Source: Anisus vortex (taxonomy: Eukaryota; Mollusca; Gastropoda; Planorbidae). Taken from it: a stretch of DNA of 64,000 nt. Positions 1-11,475 of this stretch are shown one piece after another. Under the pieces are notes generated by a model, which made no database searches, had not been told where the DNA came from, and worked only from the letters and a program-made list of their open reading frames with translations. The DNA lies in assembly GCA_949126835.1 (NCBI GenBank), contig OX421497.1:44166226-44230225 (forward strand), read 5' to 3'. The position numbers and the translations under genes were made by a program. Numbering within the stretch: position 1 is the stretch's first letter; each line of letters begins with the position of its first letter.

Positions 1-522
1 AAAGCAACTCTTAGAAGAAGAAAAAAAATTCAAAAACAAATGTGCCATGTGAATGAGATAAAACTAGTCTACAGAATATTTCCATGCCTTCATTTACTTT
101 TTGTAAAAGGACATTGATGTAGGCTGCCTTGAAGCCATTTCCTGATTGTTCCAATCCCTCGCTTGGTTCCTAGCTAGATGTAAGAGCGTTCAAGTTAAGT
201 TGCATCTAAAGGAAATGCTAAGAGGATCTAAATATGAAGACTACACTGAAAGAAAAGGTATAGTCACGAATTTTCACCTTTGAGATGAACAAATTTAAAA
301 TTTTAAGACTTAACTAAGAAATACTTTATTAAACTAATACGATACTTTTTGTATTTTCCGAGAGTCCATTCTTGTGCAGGGGCTTGGCAAGAAATTTTTT
401 CCGGGGGGGGGGGGGGGCTCAACTTTCACGTGACATACATTTACCTAATTAATTGTTTGCAAATTTAGTACACATTAAGAAAAAAAAAATTTTCAATTAC
501 CAGGGGTGGGGGGGGGGGAATC

Positions 523-607
523 CCCTAGTATGCTGTGGCCACAGAAACTGATGAATGCTGCTTTACCTGCCCCATGGATTAATTCAGTCCGACTTAAGAC
601 TTCACTT
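523..607 (+). repeat. SINE-A fragment (3' end)
   Basis: It carries the 3' segment of the window's main SINE, with the CCCCTAGTATGCTGTGGCC motif followed by CACAGAAACTGATGAATGCTG and a degraded CAGTCCGAC...ACTTCACTT end. It is 5' truncated next to a poly-G tract. No coding sequence was seen in 1-520, which holds two long G runs (403-417 and about 506-518). Confidence 0.7.
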
Positions 608-858
608 TTTTTTTACTTATGTACAATAACAAAATTCAACATCACTGGTCAATAAAAAGTAGCTTATTTATCGGTAAGCAAAAACAGCAACAACCCAACT
701 ACAATAAGTATAGGCTTTGGCCCCTTTATCTAAAGTGACAAAACTAATATATATTATACACTGTGTAAATAAATTATCTCCAGAAAATTATATATATGTT
801 GATGATTCATTTATTGAATATAGATTCTCGTTTTGAGAATGTTATGCAAAAATCTCAC

Positions 859-3800
859 CTCCTAGTTATAAGAGTTATTTTTTCATACTCTCTGTAAGTT
901 TTGTTCCTGTACCAGATGTGAGCAATGGATTTCCCACTAAAGGAATGATACAACAATTTGGCTTCGTCCCTGCCGGCCCGCAAGAACTCACAGGCATCTT
1001 GGTCCATGTTGGTTTTGAAAAATCCAAGCCTTTTGTTGAATGTTACCACACCGATGCCTGCATGGAGTAAACTAATGTTCTAGAAACTGTATTCAAATAA
1101 AGGCTTAACATTTAGGGAGAGTGACAAAAATGTAAAAAAAATGTTGTGAGTTGTGAGGTCTGAAAAGCCAAAGGGCATTTAGCACAGGGTGCTTCAATAG
1201 CAAACTGATATCAACAGTGACTTGAAGACTTCGGATATTAATAAATGTTGTGGAACCAGAGCCCAAACAAGCCTATGTGGCACCCCAGGGTAAAAATTTT
1301 AGCGATGCCCCTTTGCGAACTGTAACTGCTTTGTTTAGTGCTATAATTAGACTATATTTGCCGCCCCTAGAAGTGTCGCCCCCGGGCATATGTCCCCTCC
1401 CCCCCCCCCCCCATGTGAGGACACTGGACCTCTGACGCATCTCAAAACTGTTCTTGTGGGCGCTGTGGCATAGTTACAGCATGCTCGTCTGATGTACCAA
1501 ACGTTCTGGGTTTGAATCAAGACAAAGGCTATGATTTGTTCCCAGGTTTGAAGTGGTTTGTTCTGATGGGTATATGACAGTAGTTGGGGATAAGTCATTT
1601 GTAATGTAACAAAATTTTATCTGAGATGCACCTCCACATGTACCTCTAGATAAAAGTTGCAGTCGCCTAAGAAATAAAAAGCTGCTATGAAGAAAATTGG
1701 TTACACTAACAATAACATGAGATAGTTTTGCATGCCAGAAAAAAAATGATGGCATGCCATGTTTGGCCAGAAGTGAGTGGCAACAGGCTGTGCGTAGAAA
1801 AAGCAGAAGTGGACAGCAGCAATATAGGGCAGTGCTAAGCTTTCATGTGTAGAAGTTGATGTACATTTTTACATTATGATTAACCCTTCCCGTACCGACC
1901 TACTTCTATCTATGCTGCCTTCAGTTCCGCTATATACGCGCCCGGGACTGTAAGGGTTAATAATTAAATGTATGTAAAAATTCTTTCAGCTCATGGGTAA
2001 AAACAAACACACACTTACTCTCTGCAGCAAAACGGAAAAATAGTTCTGCCAGTTCCTCCGAGCTCATAACTTGCACAGCCAACACTTGAGCAAACTCTTC
2101 CGCAACTTCATTCTGTTGCTCGATGTAATGTAATGCTGAGTCTGCCTTGAGTAGATGTCTGTTAAGTGGTGACCTTAGCGTGTGCCATTCTTTCCCTTGC
2201 CTTTTTACAGAAACTTTTGGGTCTATCATTTCAACTAGAGATATATTTCACTGTTTACTTTTAACTTTAATGTGCATAAATTGTTTTGTATCAGTAATGT
2301 GATAGAAGTTATTGCGTTAAGAAAAATTTGCTAAAATAGCTACCACTTTTTCATTCCAGTATATGCCCACACAGGGGCATCAGGGGTATCAGTAATGTGA
2401 TAGAAGTTATTGCGTTAAGAAAAATTTGCTAAAATAGCTACCACTTTTTCATTCCAGTATATGCCTACTCAGGGGCATAGCGGCCAAGGGCACCGCGTTC
2501 ATCTGGCATACTAAAGGTCCTGGGTTCAAATCCTGATGAAGGCTAGGTTTTTTTTTCCCAGGTCTGGAGGGTGTCCCTGAGTCTACCCAGCTCTGATAGG
2601 TACTTGACCTTAGTTGGGGTAAAGTAAAGGATTGAATTGTGCTGGCTACGTAATCACCTAGTATGCTGTGGCCACAGAAACTAGTGAATGCTGCTTCACC
2701 GGCCCTATGATCAACTTGGTCCGACGGGTACTTTACTTAGTTACTTGTATGCCTACATAACTGATGCATACAAATACATTATATTTAAAACTTGGCTTCC
2801 AACTAAAGAAAAATGTAATACTTATTTAAATAGAATAATATATGTGTTGCAATACAACAAAAGTGTGTGTATAGAAAACTTTATTAGAAAACAAATTTAC
2901 TTGTGGCATTTAAATATTAGTATTTATTATTATTTAAAAGTTTTATAATTAGTGTGATACATTGATTGTATGTTGATTTTGTATGATTTTCCTTTATTCA
3001 ATAAAAATACTTACAAACAACATGTATATTTCAAATAAAAAGTCAACATTTTATTAACTCTAAGCAATTATTGATATTAATTTTTCTAACCTGAACTTTT
3101 TTTATATTGGTTACAAGTGAAAAAAATGAAAGAATTTCAACATTACACTAATAATAATAATAAGAATGCTTATAAAGTGCATATCCCGTTGAGGACAGTT
3201 CTATGCGCTATAATTGTGTTGGCCGGGTCTGTGGGTTGTGCCTGGGTCTACCCAGCTCCAATAAGGACCTGACATTTGTTGGGGGAAAGTAATAGCAGCT
3301 GGGCTTTTGTGGTGGACAAAAAATCCCCTTAATTTCTATGTCACGGGCTCATTGGTACAATAGATCAATTTGTTTTTTACTGGGAAACTTTTTTTTACTA
3401 TTGTATATTAATGGCAAACATTGTTTTTTGTAGAGGAGTCAAACTACAACACTCACACATTTGCCAAGGAATCTTTTATCCCTAATCTCTTACTCAGCAC
3501 CTGTAAAATAGAGGCTGGTGAACGTTCTGGGTATTTTCCTTCATTTCTCAAGACAGTTTCAAAATCCTTCGGATCCGACGTGACCACATGAGGGAAATTG
3601 AGCCTAAGCTTGAAAATTGGGCCGTACTTGTCAAACATATTATCCAAGACCTTGTGGAGCGTCTCTGCCATGTAGTGGGCTGCCAGTACAAATAAAAATT
3701 TATTTTGAAATCTGTTAAAAGATGAGCTTTACTATAACCTATATAATCTTATCTTATACAGAAGCTCTTTCTATTCAGAAGATTATTGTGCCATTTGCTA

Positions 3801-4535
3801 AGCCCTTTTGAATAGCCTCCAGTTAGAGTCCCATATTTGTAAGATTTCAGTATTTTTTTTCTGTCTTTTTTGTTATGTAAATTATGCAAATAACCTAATT
3901 GTGGTTCCTGTATTCATTCAAATAATTAAATCATTAATGTTAATAATAAATTAGAAATAGTAGAGACCTAGAACAGTGGAACTCGTGATTTTACAGTTAT
4001 TGGTGATGATTTTAAGAGCCATTAATTAATTTATTATTACAGTTTGTTCTCTACCTATCAAAAAGTCTGGAATCCATTGATGTAATTAAGGGACCATGAT
4101 TCAAGATGCAAAAAAACTATGTTTTCTATTAGCATGGTGAATTTTATTGATTGCTTTGGCAAAATCTAGTAATATAACACCAATTGGTTTATTATATTAT
4201 CTAATCCTTTGGATATTATTTTTTTCTTTTGTATTATTTTATTTTTCATTATTTATTTATATTATATTAAGTTTTATTTATACTTTGAGACCACATTTTA
4301 TAAACAAAATAAACTAGATTATAAAACTTAAAACAATAATTGTGTTTACTTTGAAATACTTACTGAAAGGTTTAAATAATAATGCAGCTCCTACAATTGG
4401 CCACTGGTAAATTCCTTGTGGGCCTGGAATTTCATCAAAAGGTTTTGGCTGAATGGTTGAGAATGTTGCCTGACTGGAAAGTGTTCTAAGTAGAAGGTTG
4501 TTGAAACCTCTCTCTGACAGCCTGAGTGCCATCAT
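859..4535 (-). CDS. Cytochrome P450, mitochondrial-clan-like, 5' four exons (partial, continues past left edge)
   Basis: Heme-thiolate monooxygenase, N-terminal half only. Coding exons on the minus strand are 4535-4364, 3679-3457, 2200-2019 and 1057-859. All have GT/AG borders and phases 1, 2, 1, 2 that join without a stop, giving 258 residues and ending on a donor (GTGAGA), so the I-helix, ExxR and Cys-heme exons lie outside the window. The start is the first of two adjacent Met codons. The first ~35 residues are rich in Arg, Ser, Thr and Leu with few acids, as in a mitochondrial targeting peptide. Next come the proline hinge (IPGPQG, about residues 36-41), KYGPIFKLRL (beta-1 region), and the C-helix WxxxR as WHTLR, whose W and R normally contact heme propionates. 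ESIGVVTFNKRLGFF is typical of mitochondrial-clan P450s such as CYP10, CYP12 and CYP49 relatives. Introns contain SINEs and a 98-bp duplication. Family is secure; the CYP subfamily and substrate cannot be read. Confidence 0.88.
1455..1613 (+). repeat. SINE-A, divergent copy
   Basis: A tRNA-like head (box-B-like GGGTTTGAATC) is followed by a CAAAGGCTATGATTTGTTCCC body and TGATGGGTATATGACAGTAG. The match to the family is weaker than elsewhere and the 3' third is missing. It lies in intron 3 of the P450. Confidence 0.6.
2288..2479. repeat. 98-bp tandem duplication in P450 intron 2
   Basis: The block beginning GTATCAGTAATGTGATAGAA at 2288 recurs at 2386 with only two or three differences, the second copy ending where a SINE begins. 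The near-identity implies a recent duplication. No coding content is apparent. Confidence 0.85.
2471..2744 (+). repeat. SINE-A, near full length
   Basis: Complete family structure: tRNA-like head with box A (AGCGGCCAAGGGC) and box B (GGGTTCAAATCC), the body GATGAAGGCTAGG, TCTACCCAGCTCTGATAGG, TTGGGGTAAAGTAAAGG, and the 3' end CCGACGGGTACTTTACTTAG. It sits in P450 intron 2, opposite to the gene. Confidence 0.85.
3150..3221 (-). mobile_element. LINE 3' tail (CR1/L2-like) with (ATT)n end
   Basis: On the minus strand this reads a terminal stem-loop (GCGCATAGAACTGTCCTCAA followed by CGGGATATGC) and then ATT repeats. The same end, with the stem intact, occurs at 14752-15003. It is the extreme 3' end of a 5'-truncated LINE, abutting a SINE fragment. 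Confidence 0.65.
3222..3350 (+). repeat. SINE-A fragment (middle/3')
   Basis: Contains GGGTCTACCCAGCTCCAATA, GGACCTGACATTTGTTGG and the GGGAAAGTAATAGCAGCTGGGC block of SINE-A, lacking the tRNA head. It lies in P450 intron 1 beside exon 2. Confidence 0.65.
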
Positions 4536-4717
4536 TTTTCTTTGAAACTTAAAAATATTTTTAAAAATATTTAATCAATTTATAGTCAACAATTATTCAA
4601 ACTTTTTTCTCAAATAAAAAAAACCAAAGACCTGAAACTAACTGAAATTAATTATCATGTTGATGGAGAATTAAAATTATAAAAATGTGTTTCCTATATA
4701 GCCAATCTGTAATAGAT

Positions 4718-5003
4718 TCCTTCTGTACAGAATTTAAGATTATTGCGTCCTACGCTTATCTGTGGTTTAAGTCTGGTTTTGTATTTTTATTAGTGTTTTA
4801 AATGATGTTAATTTGCTGGTTTTCCTGGTTTGTTCAGGCAATAACCCATTCCATGCCTGCATGCCCCCCGGGAAGAAAGAGTAGTAATTAATTATATATG
4901 CATTTGTTCTTGCATATGAGATTAGAAAAGTGTTTTTGTCCCTATGTTTATCTGAGCATTGTGTTTTGTGTTTTATTTCTAAGTTAGAATTTAATGCCTT
5001 ATA
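4718..5003 (+). repeat. Dispersed repeat family B
   Basis: Shares CCTTCTGTACAGAATTTAAG, ATTATTGCGTCCTACGCTTA, TTTTCCTGGTTTGTTCAGGC and GTTAGAATTTAATGCC with copies at 54152-54425 and 62622-62880 and inverted copies at 13738-13805, 50498-50640 and 51505-51690. No coding capacity is seen. Its class is unknown; a LINE 3' UTR or SINE tail is possible. Confidence 0.65.
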
Positions 5004-6059
5004 ACAATGGTCATTTTTATAGCGCTTCTATCGATACTATTAAATTTAGCATACTTGGTGTGCTCTCAGTGTGAATTGTATTATTATGTATTAATTACTA
5101 CCCGATAATTTAGTCTTTGCCCATCTCACCTCTAGTGATTCTAGCTAGGTTTAGTGATTTAACTATTGGTGTTACTCTTGTCAATATATATATATATATA
5201 TATATATATTTCAGTTTTTATTGTTCTTTGGAACACAGGAGAATGTTTTAAAAAAGTATTCATATTAAGAAAAAGAAAGAGTTCTAAAATTGGTGTCATT
5301 AAGATTACAATAACAGGCTTATCTTATTAACCTGTGAAATAAAAAGCAATGTCCTACTGCAATATGTGTTAAGTTTCCTGTTTTCGCGCTTAATTGCTTT
5401 TTTTAATCTTCTTAAGATTGTTTGAACTGGTCTCCTGACAATAATCTTTCAACCCTATCCCCCCCCCCTTTTTTTTGTATTGAAAATAAATTTTATTTAG
5501 CCTATGTAGCATTTATATAAGGCCTGAGGAGGATATCAATAAGAGTGGGTATGATTAACAAATTAATGCCCCTTAGGGTCTATTATAAGATTTAATAGTC
5601 TAACCTTAAATTTTAATTAATAAAGAGACATGTGCATGATCAATTTAAATTCAATTATTAAAAATTAATTATATTATTTATTTATAAATAAAGGCTATGT
5701 CATATTAAGATAAGATAAAACAAGCCTATAGACATTATAATGTCTATGTCTTGTAGACCTATGCATGTTTTGTCCTCCGTTTTTTATGCGCTTTGAGCTT
5801 ACATTATGTCTATTAATACCGGTATATAAATACTAATATTATTAATATTATTATAAGGCCTTAAAAATCATAATTGATTTATAATAATTATATAGGCCTA
5901 TAATAAAAAATTGATATTATAAACTACTATTGATAGGGCATATTATATTATAAATGATACTTTTAAAAAGTAAGCTAGGCCTATATAGTAAAAACTAAAG
6001 TAGTCTGCCCTTCAGACCAAATGGATCATTATAATCATTATATTATAAATGATAGGCGC
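5004..6059. other. AT-rich intergenic stretch
   Basis: No open reading frame of note. It holds a (TA)n run at about 5184-5208, a C/T tract near 5460, and several AGGCCT-containing palindromes (for example about 5890 and 5974). The P450 promoter would lie upstream of 4535 in this direction, but I see no clear core promoter. Confidence 0.5.
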
Positions 6060-6084
6060 TAGTGATGGGACGATTAATCTGAAT

Positions 6085-7035
6085 TAGGGATGTTAAACGA
6101 AAACCGGAATACCGATTCCGGTTTTGAATCTGAAAACCGGTTTTGATTTTTAAAACCGGATTTCGCTTTGTTGGTTGGAAGGTAATCATTACTTCAAGTA
6201 GCACACCCTTTTTTTTATTTTTTTTATTGGTTCTGATGGAAATATTTAAAAAAAATAATGTTGGATTCACGCAAAACAATTCTTGAAATGCCTTGCTAAT
6301 ACGATTTAGTCTTAGATATCGTGTTTCTTTTTTTTTCTCCAAATACCAACTATGGCTTGCGATAAAAACAACATCAAACCAAATGTCGGCTCATCGTTTA
6401 GATGTGCGCTACTGTTTGATGTGACTCAAATGCGGCAGGGATTGCCCCTCCCGGGTTGGCCTACACAGCCATTCTCGGCGGTGCAGTTGGATACCTCACC
6501 CATGAAGCTACACCATCGTCACTCGAGACGGACGGATGCCGATGACGATTCTTTGATGTACGCAATGGAGAGAGCAAACTAGTTTTGTCATATGACCCTG
6601 AACAATTCGGCTATACACCGCACAGCGTCTGTGCTTTATTATTAACGGCAGCATTAAATACATATTCTTTTGACTTTTGATTGGCGCTACGTGATCCTAT
6701 TCAATACATTAATTTACAAGGCACAAATTATCACTATTGAAAGCTATTATCGGTTTTAATAAATTAGCCCATATTTTTTTTATTTCTAAACAATGTTATG
6801 GTAAAGTGTACAAAATCATAATGTATTCACACAAATCAACCTCTTGAATGCTCTGCAAACACTTATTAAGTTTGAAATATTTTTCAAATACACCTACAAA
6901 ACTACGCTCATTTGTCTTTTCCGGCCTGTGACTTGTGACAATGCGGGGGGAAGGGGGTGAATCGAAATCCGGTTTTAAACCGGTTTTATAGAACCGAAAA
7001 CCGGTTTTGAAAACAAACCGGTTTTAACATCGCTA
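6085..7035. mobile_element. hAT-like non-autonomous element with 8-bp target duplication
   Basis: The left end TAGGGATGTTAAAC and the right end GTTTTAACATCGCTA are inverted repeats with one or two differences. ATCTGAAT at 6077-6084 is repeated exactly at 7036-7043, the 8-bp duplication expected of hAT transposition. Both subterminal zones (6099-6165 and 6960-7025) are packed with AACCGGTT palindromes, a plausible transposase-binding array. The middle carries a LINE tail remnant at about 6345-6560. No transposase is present. Confidence 0.8.
6345..6560 (+). pseudogene. LINE ORF2 C-terminal zinc-knuckle remnant
   Basis: One frame reads CGRDCPSRVGLHSHSRRC, the Cys/His motif that ends the ORF of RTE-like/endonuclease-reverse-transcriptase LINEs in many invertebrates, followed shortly by a stop and the frequent 3' sequence ATCGTCACTCGAGACGGACG. 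Upstream coding is lost. It lies inside the hAT-like element. Confidence 0.6.
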
Positions 7036-7542
7036 ATCTGAATCGTATCGGAATAATCGGAATATCGGGATTTTTCCAAAGTATCGGGAATCGTATCGGA
7101 GCTGAATAATTCAGACCCGATTCCGATACCAAAACGATTCTTAAAATTACAGGGCGTAAGATAAATAGCTGAAACTCAGGAGTGCAATGTGTGGGGGTGA
7201 GGGTAATGTTCCTAACTTCTAATATTTCTTCACTCTTTCCTGACCATTTTCCAATCCATTCAATTCAAGCTAATTCCAACTCTATGCAGTAACAGTATAG
7301 ATTATCTTCCAAATGAATCTACCCTAACTTTTTGGATAGTGGTAGCAACTGTGAAAAAACATTTTAGAAGTCAGAAGAACGATCATTTGCAGTTTTTAAA
7401 TTCAAAATTAAACTGTTTGCTATGATTACTGTCGTATTCCACGCACAAGTGTAAAGAACCACCTAAGATCTAATAGCGAAATGTAGTTTCTGTGTCAAAA
7501 AAAAAGTCAGAAAAAAAAACGTAGGCCTGATTCCTAGACTCT

Positions 7543-8292
7543 ATAACAGCGATGGCGATTCTATGGCACGCGTGCCACAGCTGGCACGCAAGCCATTTCG
7601 GTGGGAACGCGAGCATTTACCAAAATTGTTATCTTTGTCAGAAAGAACACAAGGGATAGATATCTACAATGCTGTTATGGAAGCTTTTTTTGGTGCAAGA
7701 TATAAAACCAGAAAAAAAGTTGTTTCTTGCATGGCGCATCTGGTTTCATATAGTATAGTTAAAGAAGCAAAACTCCCGTTCGTTCAGTTTCACTGTATTA
7801 TACACCATATAAGCTCTTTGTGTCAGTGATAGCAGCAATAAATTTGATGATAACCTCAAAGATGTCACAAAATGGTCAATTACTTCATGGCTTGTGACCT
7901 TAATTGTCTTCCGTTTCACGCACTTCTTGATGAGGGCAAGTTTAACTCGTGTACAATAATGTCAGGTGGCTGAGCAGAGGACGAGTATTGAAGAGATTTG
8001 TGGCATTTGAATGAAATTAGGCTGTTTATGAATCAAAAGGGGCAGGGTTATCCACAGTTCACTGATATGGTCTGGCATACCAACCTCAGTAGTTGTTTGT
8101 TTACAGATTTTACAGCACACTTCAATGAACTGAATAAAAAAAACTGCAAGGTTTAGGGGAAAACAGCAGAAATAATGTTTTGCGAATCAGAACATTTGAA
8201 AGAAAACTGCAGGTTTTTTAAAGAGACGTACAGACCGTGGTCCGAGTCTAGTCTTGCATCTTTCTGGAATTTTTGCTACCCTGCGACAATGC
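7543..8292 (+). pseudogene. Decayed hAT-family transposase (ZBED/GTF2IRD2-like type)
   Basis: Several frames give patches typical of hAT transposases, for example FTDFTAHFNELNKK at about 8102-8143 followed, after a stop, by GKTAEIMF and KENCRFFKETY (to about 8230). An earlier patch, DDNLKDVTKWSI, lies near 7840. Stops and frameshifts show it is dead. The start at 7543 carries GGCACGCGTGCC and CAAGCCATTTC, shared with the short MITEs at 55905 and 62193, so this may be a relative of their autonomous source. A SINE interrupts it at 8307. Confidence 0.5.
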
Positions 8293-8306
8293 AGGAATAC
8301 GAGCTT

Positions 8307-8580
8307 AGTAAAGTAAAGTACCCATCGGACCAAATTGATGACAGGGCCGGTGAAGCAGCGTTCATCAGTTTCTGTGGCCACGGCATACGAGGTGATTGTA
8401 TACAATGCACAACCGCCTTTACTTTACCCCAACTAAGCTCAGGTAGCCTACCCATCAGAGCTGGGTAGACTCAGGGACAACCGCCAGACCCGGGAAAAAA
8501 TCCTAGCCTTCACCAAGATTCGAAGCCAGGAACTTCGGTACGCCAGTCGAACGCGCTGCCGGTTGGCCAGCGTGCCCCAT
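8307..8580 (-). repeat. SINE-A, full length, with 14-bp target duplication
   Basis: The minus strand reads the whole family, from tRNA-like head through box B to ATGGGTACTTTACTTTACT. AGGAATACGAGCTT flanks it exactly at 8293-8306 and 8581-8594, a typical target-site duplication from LINE-mediated retroposition, so the two ends of this copy are defined. Confidence 0.92.
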
Positions 8581-8594
8581 AGGAATACGAGCTT

Positions 8595-9117
8595 GTCACC
8601 ACGTTTTTTTTTTGTTTTTTTTTTTTCACCACGTTAATGATCCAGGGGGAAATTCGCAGGTTGGGAGTGGGAGAATCAGAGTAACGCATGTGACTGCAGA
8701 GACCGTACCCTTTGTTACGCGGCACGCCGACGTGGCTAGTCTCGAACAGGGTATTGGTGTACCCCCCCCCCCACCCCACCCCAGATCCACCCCTTTTACA
8801 TCGTTACGCCGTGGATTTATAGTAAGTGCCGGAAGGCTCGTTCGTTTTCTTTTTAAATAGGCCTACACATAAAATCGGATATCGTTACTAGTACTTTTGC
8901 CTCACTGTAATAGATCATTTTGTTTTAAAAGAAACGGGGAAAAAAATGATTTTGGTTAGTATTTTTACAGTTGTGATTTTATTTTACTGAAAATTGTATT
9001 ATGGAAAAAGTCAATTAAAAAAACAAATAATTTGTTACGGTATTTAAGAGGATATGTAAATAAAAAAAAACTTCTTTCAGTTCCAGGAAAAGTCTTTCAG
9101 CAACACTCTTCCCAAAT
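8595..9117. other. Intergenic, no gene seen
   Basis: Holds a T-rich tract (about 8605-8627), a C-rich tract at about 8763-8780 and unremarkable AT-rich sequence. Confidence 0.4.
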
Positions 9118-9790
9118 GTTGACTTCAGGTAGAGCCTCATAGGCCTAACTCAGGAAATGCAACTACTTCCAGCATCTTGTTGTTCTAGCTTTCAGGAGTA
9201 CAATAGCCTTGGTCATAATGGATAGGTGTTAGTCAGCATCTTTTCAGTTATGTATAGTGTCAGTGATTGAAATAGAACATAATAAATAGTCTATGGTCAA
9301 AGAGAGATAACCAATGAAAAGATGAGTAGACCTTGAACTTGGATAGCAAAAGCAGACGGAGACTATAATAATTGCGCAGTTGTGTTGTTAATTCACGTGT
9401 TAGGTTAGAAAAGATCGGAGGAAAGGTTACGAGACTTGACATTGGTAGACTAGTGGGCATTCAGCTTTTGTAGAGATAGGAGCTGTATTTTTTATGTGGA
9501 GATTTTGTAATGGAGATAATAGGAGAGATCTCTGTGAATCTATTCTGTAAATTATGTAATATGTATTGCAATGCTATTGAGTGAATATATATACAGATAT
9601 CATTGTGCATGGATATTCATATGAATTGTGAGGACATAAAATTATATGTGTGTGAATAAATTTATATCTATACATTTTACTGTTCCTGGAGAGTGTTATT
9701 AACTTTATCAAAGCCTCGAAGAGATTGTTAATGAAAGTGTCTAACAGTCACTAAATAGCAACTTACAACTGGTGGCAAGCGGAAACTACC
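9118..9790 (+). mobile_element. Possible LTR of a decayed retrotransposon
   Basis: The segment starts TGTTGACTTC, has an AATAAA signal near 9655 and ends AACTTACA followed by ACTGGTGGCAAGCGG, which looks like the primer-binding junction after an LTR. I could not find a second LTR copy, so this is tentative. Confidence 0.3.
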
Positions 9791-11475
9791 ATAAAGAAAA
9801 AACGTTGGCAAGTACTAAAAATCAAAATTTTCGTTCGTCGTACAATACGTCCTATGCAGTGGAGGCCCAGGGCATGAAAAATTTGCCGACCCTGAATATT
9901 TTATTACAAGTGTATACTTCAACTTCTTGTAAGCTCGAGTACTAAAATGATACAGCAAACAGCAATGACAATTATAAAGTCAATTCATAAATAATAATCA
10001 TTTGTCATCTGAAAATTTTAAGACAGGAAAAGACATTTTATTCTACCAGTGACTGAATTTATTTTTATATCAGAGCAAGATGGCGCACTAACAAATTCAA
10101 AATGGCGGCGCACTGTTGTGATTGGAAGTCTCCTTGTTTCAACATAACTGCAGTTCAACTTCAACTTTGACTAATTGTTTTATTATACATATACATCCCG
10201 ACGTGACATTGAATGTCAGTAAACAGATTAGCCGGAAGTCAGATGTAAAGATCTTGTGATATACACAGTACCTATTTTAAATATCCAGTTCCCATCGGAG
10301 ATGGCAGATTTCACGTGAAGTGAAGACAGATCACACAATTATCATAGTGTGCCTACCGTATGCTAGTCATACATGGATATGTAAAACTTTCAGACTCGTC
10401 ATAGTCGGAATAGTGTGTTAACATTACATCAAGGCATTGAAGAAACTGACACTGATCGTTACTATCGTTACATCAAGTCATTGAAGAAACTGACACTGAT
10501 CGTTACTATATCCTCTTTCTTATGTGTAATTACTGCCTTTCTTTATCAGTAATTACTTTGTTAAATATAATAATTTCATGTTATATGTATACAATATATG
10601 TGTGGGAGGTTGGAGGTAGTCTATGTTAAGACCTCAATACTTTTACTTCTGTCTTTACACTAATTCTGTTTCTTTTCGAGGTTTTAATGTAGATGATTCT
10701 ATAGGGATATTTGTTTTATTTACAAATATAGTCGTTAGCTGTGTAAGTCTTGTTTGTGATCGTAAATAATTGTTGTATTGTTATTAAAACATCATTTTGT
10801 TTGGTCAATGTTTATATATTGTAATTCTATTGTTGAATTCCTCTTGGTATTGTCTATTTAAAGCAGCAATTATTTTGTTTTTTTGTGTTCATATGTAAAG
10901 TAGCAAATAATTTATTATGCAAATAACTTTGGAGTACTGTAAATAATATAATTAAGTTTTGAATTCTTTTAAAAGATGCAATAACATAGGCTACTTGTGA
11001 GGTAACATAATATTGCGCACATACAGATTCAGTACATTGTATAAATAGTCATAAAATAAGCTTTGTAACACATAGTAAATTTTGGGGTGGTCCAGAAGTT
11101 GAACTTTCATTTGACTCAAGTAATTTATGGTGAGTAAATAAATTATTTTATCATTGCACATTTATTGTCCTACCGTAGGAACTTAGTGTGATTAGGTCAA
11201 GAAAGAGACTAGTCATATAAGTCATCAAGCTTTGACGAACTCTATAAAAATATAAATGTGAACAAATAATCATGTAAGTCATCAAGCTTTGATTATCATT
11301 GGGTCACATTTTAGTATAACTAATATGTAGAATATGTGTTATTAATCATATCAGTATATGATTAAGTTGGTCACAGTACAAATAAATTGAATTTGTGTAA
11401 TAAATAAAACATACTTTAAAAATTGTGTAATAACAAATACATAATAACACTGGACAAATAAGCAAATAAAAAAAA
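9791..11475. other. Non-coding leader-like region upstream of the gag fragment
   Basis: No protein-like frame. It contains a local duplication of CATTGAAGAAACTGACACTG at about 10435-10510, a duplicated AAGTCATCAAGCTTTGA (about 11219 and 11276), and TTTTGGGGTGGTCCAGAAG near 11090, which resembles the start of a retrotransposon leader. Confidence 0.4.

Larger units (their letters stand above)
6060..7150. mobile_element. Outer hAT-like element, interrupted
   Basis: The start TAGTGATGGGACGATTAATC and the inner GTATCGGAATAATCGGAATA resemble termini of hAT-like elements. A second element at 6085-7035 splits it, duplicating ATCTGAAT on both sides. The right end is not clear. Confidence 0.5.

Noticed and set aside
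1250..1598. Short frames on both strands around a C/G homopolymer
   Set aside because: No similarity, splice structure or codon pattern; they overlap a divergent SINE.
2474..2540. tRNA genes at SINE heads
   Set aside because: Box A and B are present but cloverleaf pairing is poor and each is followed by the same SINE body.
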